In this document: positions 60,203-64,000 of the stretch, piece by piece
Numbering within the stretch: the first letter of the stretch is position 1
How the letters are laid out: every line of letters starts with the position of its first letter
Source of the DNA: Sclerodactyla briareus
Taxonomy: Eukaryota > Echinodermata > Holothuroidea > Dendrochirotida > Sclerodactylidae
DNA: 64,000 nt
Reading direction: 5' to 3'
Assembly: GCA_026419785.1 (NCBI GenBank)
Contig: JAODTK010005800.1
Coordinates: 248,001-312,000 of the forward strand
The notes under the pieces: model-generated
Seen by the model: only the letters and a program-made list of their open reading frames with translations
What the model was told of the DNA's origin: nothing
Database searches by the model: none
Translations under genes and position numbers: made by a program

Positions 60203-60602
60203 CCTGCCTCACACGCACAATTTGTGGACCACAAGGCTCGCGACAGCTTTACATCATGCCCTCGGTCTCTGTGTGATTCAAATGTTGAGGCGGTGAACCC
60301 AGACCGTTATCTCCGTGAGCGCCAACCTGCCAAAATTCCTTGCGAACTTCAAAATTGTCAGGGATTCTGCAAGACCCACGTCAATCGTTATAATAAGGCA
60401 TGCACACCAACTTTCTTCGGAGAGCTCTTGGGAGGCATTCACACAGTACGGCTTCGAAATTAAACATATCCCTGTCTGTGTTCCCCTGAAGTTTCTCCCG
60501 TGTGTGTCAATGTCACCAGTCGCCGATGGGCGATGGCGAATGGTTACGGTCGATTGCAGGCAGTGGCCACAAAACTCCACGTGTGGTGACCGCGAATGGT
60601 GA
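60203..60602 (+). CDS. Interleukin-17-family-like exon, one frame break
   Basis: After 'ccctctttcaag' the frame reads SHAQFVDHKARDSF, then SCPRSLCDSNVEAVNPDRY, PAKIPCELQNC, KACTPTFFGELL. After a one-base shift near 60430-60450 it reads QYGFEIKHIPVCVPLKFLPC. This follows the IL-17 fold order: C-P-x-S, D/N-P-D/E-R-Y, A-K-x-C-x4-C, then P-x-x-x-E-x-L and a final F-x-x-x-x-I-x-V-x-C-V. IL-17 proteins are secreted cystine-knot cytokines that bind SEF-domain receptors; families are expanded in several marine invertebrates. No signal peptide was found, so it would be in an upstream exon. The length, about 100-130 residues for this exon, fits. The break means pseudogene or sequencing indel. Alternative: unrelated cysteine-rich secreted protein. 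Confidence 0.5.
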
Positions 60603-62735
60603 CCGTAAGCATTGCATCGTGCAGAACTATGAAGATAATTCAACTTTCAAAGAATTCATATTTACTATGAAAGTGCAATTTGAGTTAAAAAGACAGAGAT
60701 ACTAAGATGGGTTCAACAATGGACCCTATCTGTAAACTTTATCACCAATTTCATTTTTTCAATCCACCTGTCCAAAGACATATGTTACCAATTAATTGGT
60801 GCAATCAGAGCATATAACGGTTAGAGCAACATGCATGATAGCCTTCTGGTGGTTCTATTCATTATACATGATGAGAATGGTAATATAATGAAGTTGGCAT
60901 GAACCCTTGCAATGAGTTTTGTATTTTTTCTACCATCCATGATCCGTCAAGCAAATAAAGGCAATGTTTCTCTCTCCACTCAAGCACCACACAACGCATT
61001 TTCGATCATGCTAATAGGTGCAATTTTTCTCAACGCACACACGCTATACAAGGATGACAGGCAGCAAAAAAGAACCCAAGATACAGTGAGAACAACAAGG
61101 ATGGAAAAATTCAAAACGGTCCACCAATGCCAATATTCCGAAGTGTATGACGGACAACATTCGAACGCATCTTAATAACGCACAACCAAAAATGTTGCCA
61201 GCGTTAACCGACCACACCCCCCCCCCCCCTCCCCCAGATGAGAGACAGGGGCAACATTCCTTACCAGAATTTGACACACGATCAGTTCTGTAGCACCTAC
61301 AGGAAACAATTTCTCCAAGCTTTCCTGAGCTATCCATATTTTTCATTCCTCTGAATACACTAGTTTGGCCACTACATCACCTAGCGCCCCTTTGTCCGGT
61401 TTCGATGTCATTATATTGAGTGCCCATCTGCCCATATTGATTAACAAATATTTTCGAAAATTACAAGAACATGGCAAGCAACAAATAACATGCCTTGGCA
61501 GCCTTTAAAACATCATAAGGGAACCATGCATTGAGAACGTAATAATGAAGTTGATCTATAAAAAATAAAATTGCCGACTGCTAAACTTGGGCAAGCCTCA
61601 CTAATAAGTGCGAATGCTTCTTCTCCACTCGTGCACAGGCACAGCGCGTTTCTTCATAACAGGAAGTAAAGAAATGTTTGTAAATATTGTGAAATTCATT
61701 TCATCACACACAAAATAACTGAACTCCCAATGCTTAACTTTTGTAGTATACAAACGAAACGTCTTGCAAGATCTGATAAACAAAGATGCTTGTTCGATTA
61801 GGGACCGACACTTCCTCCATACCACTGACGCCCCTCACGGTCAATGCGGTCCCCAATTGTACCCGTCTCAGGGGAAGCAAAATAACTTGTTCAAATTCTT
61901 CTTCTTCCTGATCTCTTCTTTGGGGTTTTTTTTAAATCCGATAACTGCAACATGTTTCTTCAATCAATCACCCTGTATGAGATGGACCTCTATTTATTAC
62001 GGTCAACGTTTGTTTTATCCACTTTTAATGGATGTTGGTTTCACTATCCAACCATTGGCAAATGCCCCGGTATGTCAATTTTATGCTATCAGTAATTTTG
62101 TGACGATTGAGCAGCAAATCGAAGATATCTGTTGCACAATTTGGATACAGTGATATTCTGCTTTACTGTGCATTTGAATTACATAAAATATGGGACCATC
62201 CGATTACTTTGTTATTGCACAGAGGGTGGTTTATGATGTCCCCATGTTTTTTTATCTCGCAAGGTCGGTGGGTAGGAATATCAAAGGGCCATAGAGTTAG
62301 ATTCCCCTGACTTCTACATTTGGTTTTCTATTAATCCCGAGACGGACATGAATATGATGAGCCGCCCATTTTCTACCATCCCAGTCCACAGGTGTAGCCA
62401 CATAGCATGTACAACACACACTCTCGCACAACTGTAAAATAACATGCATCTATATCAAATTCATTCCAGTTCCACCTACATTTTTTTTTTTTTTTTTGAA
62501 GCTGATCGAATAAAAAATGCAAAGCAGTTTTCTAAGGGTTTTATTCTACTGGTTTCCGGAATCTCCCCTAGGACCAATTTTAACGCCTCCATTCCACCCT
62601 TGTATGTACAATCAATAAACTCCAGGATCCATCACTTTCTTGAACCCTGGAGGAGCCATTCATGTCCAATGTGACTGCTCACAGGTCCGACGAACTTATC
62701 GCAATTATCTCTCAAAACGAACCTTAGAAACCAAA
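60603..62735. other. No gene recognised
   Basis: Contains a C13 run (61217-61229). A 129-codon plus frame at 61764-62153 has no recognisable domain. A T16 run lies at 62462-62477. Confidence 0.4.
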
Positions 62736-62739
62736 AGCA

Positions 62740-62850
62740 CAATCTGCTGCACTACAGCAGAACCTTGTGGTGAAGACCAAACCTAGCCCATCGCAACTTC
62801 AAGTACATCCACCTAGGAAAAACATCCAGTGACTGGCAACAATGGCATCG
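62740..62850 (-). repeat. Partial copy of SINE family 2 tail
   Basis: 'caacttcaagtacatccacc' (from 62794) with 'tagg' matches the tail of the SINE at 20300-20525 with three differences in 24, and surrounding 'gaagacca' and 'agaacc' text also corresponds. The tRNA-like head is missing. Confidence 0.45.
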
Positions 62851-63181
62851 ACAACTTGCAAGAAAGCTACAAACAAGCAATCCATCGAGGGGAGGGGGGG
62901 GGGGGTGGATGACTTTTTGGTCATCGTATTGTTTTGAGCAAAGCTTGTTGAAACAGTCACAGAACAAGAAAGAGAAGAATACATCTGGCGACTGGAAGCC
63001 TGAGCATGGCTCCACGCGCAGGAGATTGAGATCCACAGACACACTGATAGTCACAGATGTTACATACATCAAACCTGACCGTTCCAAGGACCAGGCCTAA
63101 TGCACTGAATCAATTCAATGTTTGCGAATTCAGTCATACCAACAGAACTCGCTCAGTTCAATGGAACTTTTTCTTTTTGAG

Positions 63182-63252
63182 CAGGAGATGAAGACTCCAC
63201 AGACACCGATAGTCCACAGGATGTGACATACATCAAACTTAGAACGGGCTAG
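63182..63252 (+). CDS. Exon-like cassette encoding an ITIM-pattern tail (hypothetical)
   Basis: After 'tttttctttttgagcag' the frame reads GDEDSTDTDSPQDVTYIKL, then RTG and a stop. VTYIKL fits the immunoreceptor tyrosine-based inhibition pattern (S/I/V/L-x-Y-x-x-I/V/L), and the preceding segment is acidic and Ser/Thr-rich like a receptor cytoplasmic tail. The same cassette is repeated exactly at 63583-63653. The first unit (about 63018-63099) instead ends STDTLIVTDVTYIKP then DRSKDQA and a stop. Unit 3 (63426) is broken. I see the acceptor-like tract and the frame; membrane or Ig domains are not in view. It may be chance reading through a repeat. Confidence 0.27.
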
Positions 63253-63582
63253 GAACTAATGCCTAATGCACTGAATGGCAATTCTGTTTGCAAAAATAGT
63301 CTACCAACAAAACTCTCTCAGTCAATGGTAATTTGTCCGTTTGAACAGTGATTAGATTGAGAGGCACGACATGATTATGCACAACTTTCTCACTCGAGCT
63401 CAAGGTACTTTTTTCTTTTTGAAGCAGGAGATTGAGACTCCACAGACACACTGCTAGTCACAGATGTTAATACATCAAACCTAGAAACGTGCAAGGAACC
63501 ACTGACTATGCATGAATACACTATGTTGCGATTAGTCTACCAACAGAACTCGCTCAGTTCAATGGAACTTTTTCTTTTTGAG

Positions 63583-63653
63583 CAGGAGATGAAGACTCCA
63601 CAGACACCGATAGTCCACAGGATGTGACATACATCAAACTTAGAACGGGCTAG
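63583..63653 (+). CDS. Second identical ITIM-pattern cassette (hypothetical)
   Basis: Exact copy of 63182-63252 with the same T-rich acceptor-like tract. Identity of intron-like and exon-like parts alike indicates recent tandem duplication, not selection on the coding part. Confidence 0.27.
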
Positions 63654-64000
63654 GAACTAATGCCTAATGCACTGAATGGCAATTCTGTTTGCAAAAATAG
63701 TCTACCAACAAAACTCTCTCAGTCAATGGTAATTTGTCCGTTTGAACAGTGATTAGATTGAGAGGCACGACATGATTATGCACAACTTTCTCACTCGAGC
63801 TCAAGGTACTTTTTTCTTTTCCCAGAAGAGCAGGGGGAGAGACTCCCACAGAGTACTACATCCAAACCGAGAAAGTGCTAGGAACCAATGACAAATGCAT
63901 GAATACATCCCTATTGCGAATGTCTCCACCAACTCACTAGATCAATGGTACTTTTTTCTTTTTGAAAGCAAGGAGATTGAGACTCCACAGGCCCATGATA

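Larger units (their letters stand above)
62985..64000 (+). repeat. Tandem cassette array, 401-bp dimeric period
   Basis: 'caggagatt.agactccacagacac' or variants start at about 63017, 63182, 63426, 63582, 63830 (degraded) and 63968, alternating steps of about 160 and 245 bases. 63137-63419 and 63538-63820 are identical over 283 bases at an offset of 401, so the last duplication is recent or an assembly duplication. Most units carry a T-rich tract 'aactttttctttttgagcag' directly before the shared block, like a splice acceptor. The array continues past the window edge. Confidence 0.93.

Noticed and set aside
1..64000. CRISPR array, bacterial operons or prophage
   Set aside because: No regularly spaced identical 20-40-base repeats with unique spacers and no ribosome-binding-site/gene series; all repeats here are tandem or foldback eukaryotic types.

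Overview
This is a stretch of nuclear genome from an animal, most likely an aquatic invertebrate. It shows intron-sized gaps between short cysteine-rich exons, tRNA-derived SINEs, CR1-like LINEs, a Penelope-like element with a GIY-YIG nuclease, a hAT transposase remnant, many short foldback elements, (AT)n and (TTA)n microsatellites, and long poly-G/poly-C runs. No bacterial operon, ribosome-binding site, rRNA, intact tRNA gene or CRISPR array is visible. The taxon cannot be fixed from sequence alone; an echinoderm, hemichordate or lancelet-like source fits the gene and repeat content, but that is inference. No intact intron-free gene was found, and nearly every recognisable coding piece is interrupted by one- or two-base frame breaks. 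These are either decay or uncorrected assembly indels.

Layout. 0-7 kb: repeats, including a five-unit ~190-bp tandem array (1.4-2.3 kb) and a reverse-transcriptase scrap (5.5 kb). 7.1-14.6 kb: four plus-strand exons encoding WAP, antistasin-like, antistasin-like and WAP modules, the clearest host gene here, probably a secreted protease-inhibitor-type protein. 13.9-25.3 kb: a TA-flanked foldback element, two CR1-like LINE tails (15.6-16.1 minus, 24.8-25.3 plus with a TAAAC microsatellite tail), a SINE and several tandem duplications. 27.2-30.0 kb: a tRNA-derived SINE beside a 2.3-kb composite inverted-repeat element made of about 30 GATATC-centred palindromes. 30-44 kb: dispersed repeat families, three foldbacks, a Penelope-like 3' end (35.0-35.5 kb) next to a 170-bp AT microsatellite, and one well-spliced small minus-strand exon (41.8 kb). 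44.4-47.9 kb: the longest LINE copy, minus strand, with endonuclease and reverse-transcriptase motifs.

49.1-51.1 kb holds three minus-strand open stretches that may be exons of an unrecognised gene. 52.4-56 kb holds LINE C-terminal scraps, one of them rearranged head-to-head like a 5'-inversion product, and a hAT dimerisation-domain remnant. 57.3-58.1 kb is a ~300-bp tandem repeat. At 60.2-60.6 kb a plus-strand exon resembles an interleukin-17-family cytokine, with one frame break. 63.0-64.0 kb is a dimeric tandem array (401-bp higher-order period) that repeats a splice-acceptor-like tract followed by an acidic segment ending in VTYIKL or VTYIKP, which matches the ITIM-type tyrosine motif pattern. 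The array runs off the window end.

The IL-17-like exon and the ITIM-like cassette array lie within 3 kb of each other and are the two most interesting candidates. Whether they are functionally linked is speculation.
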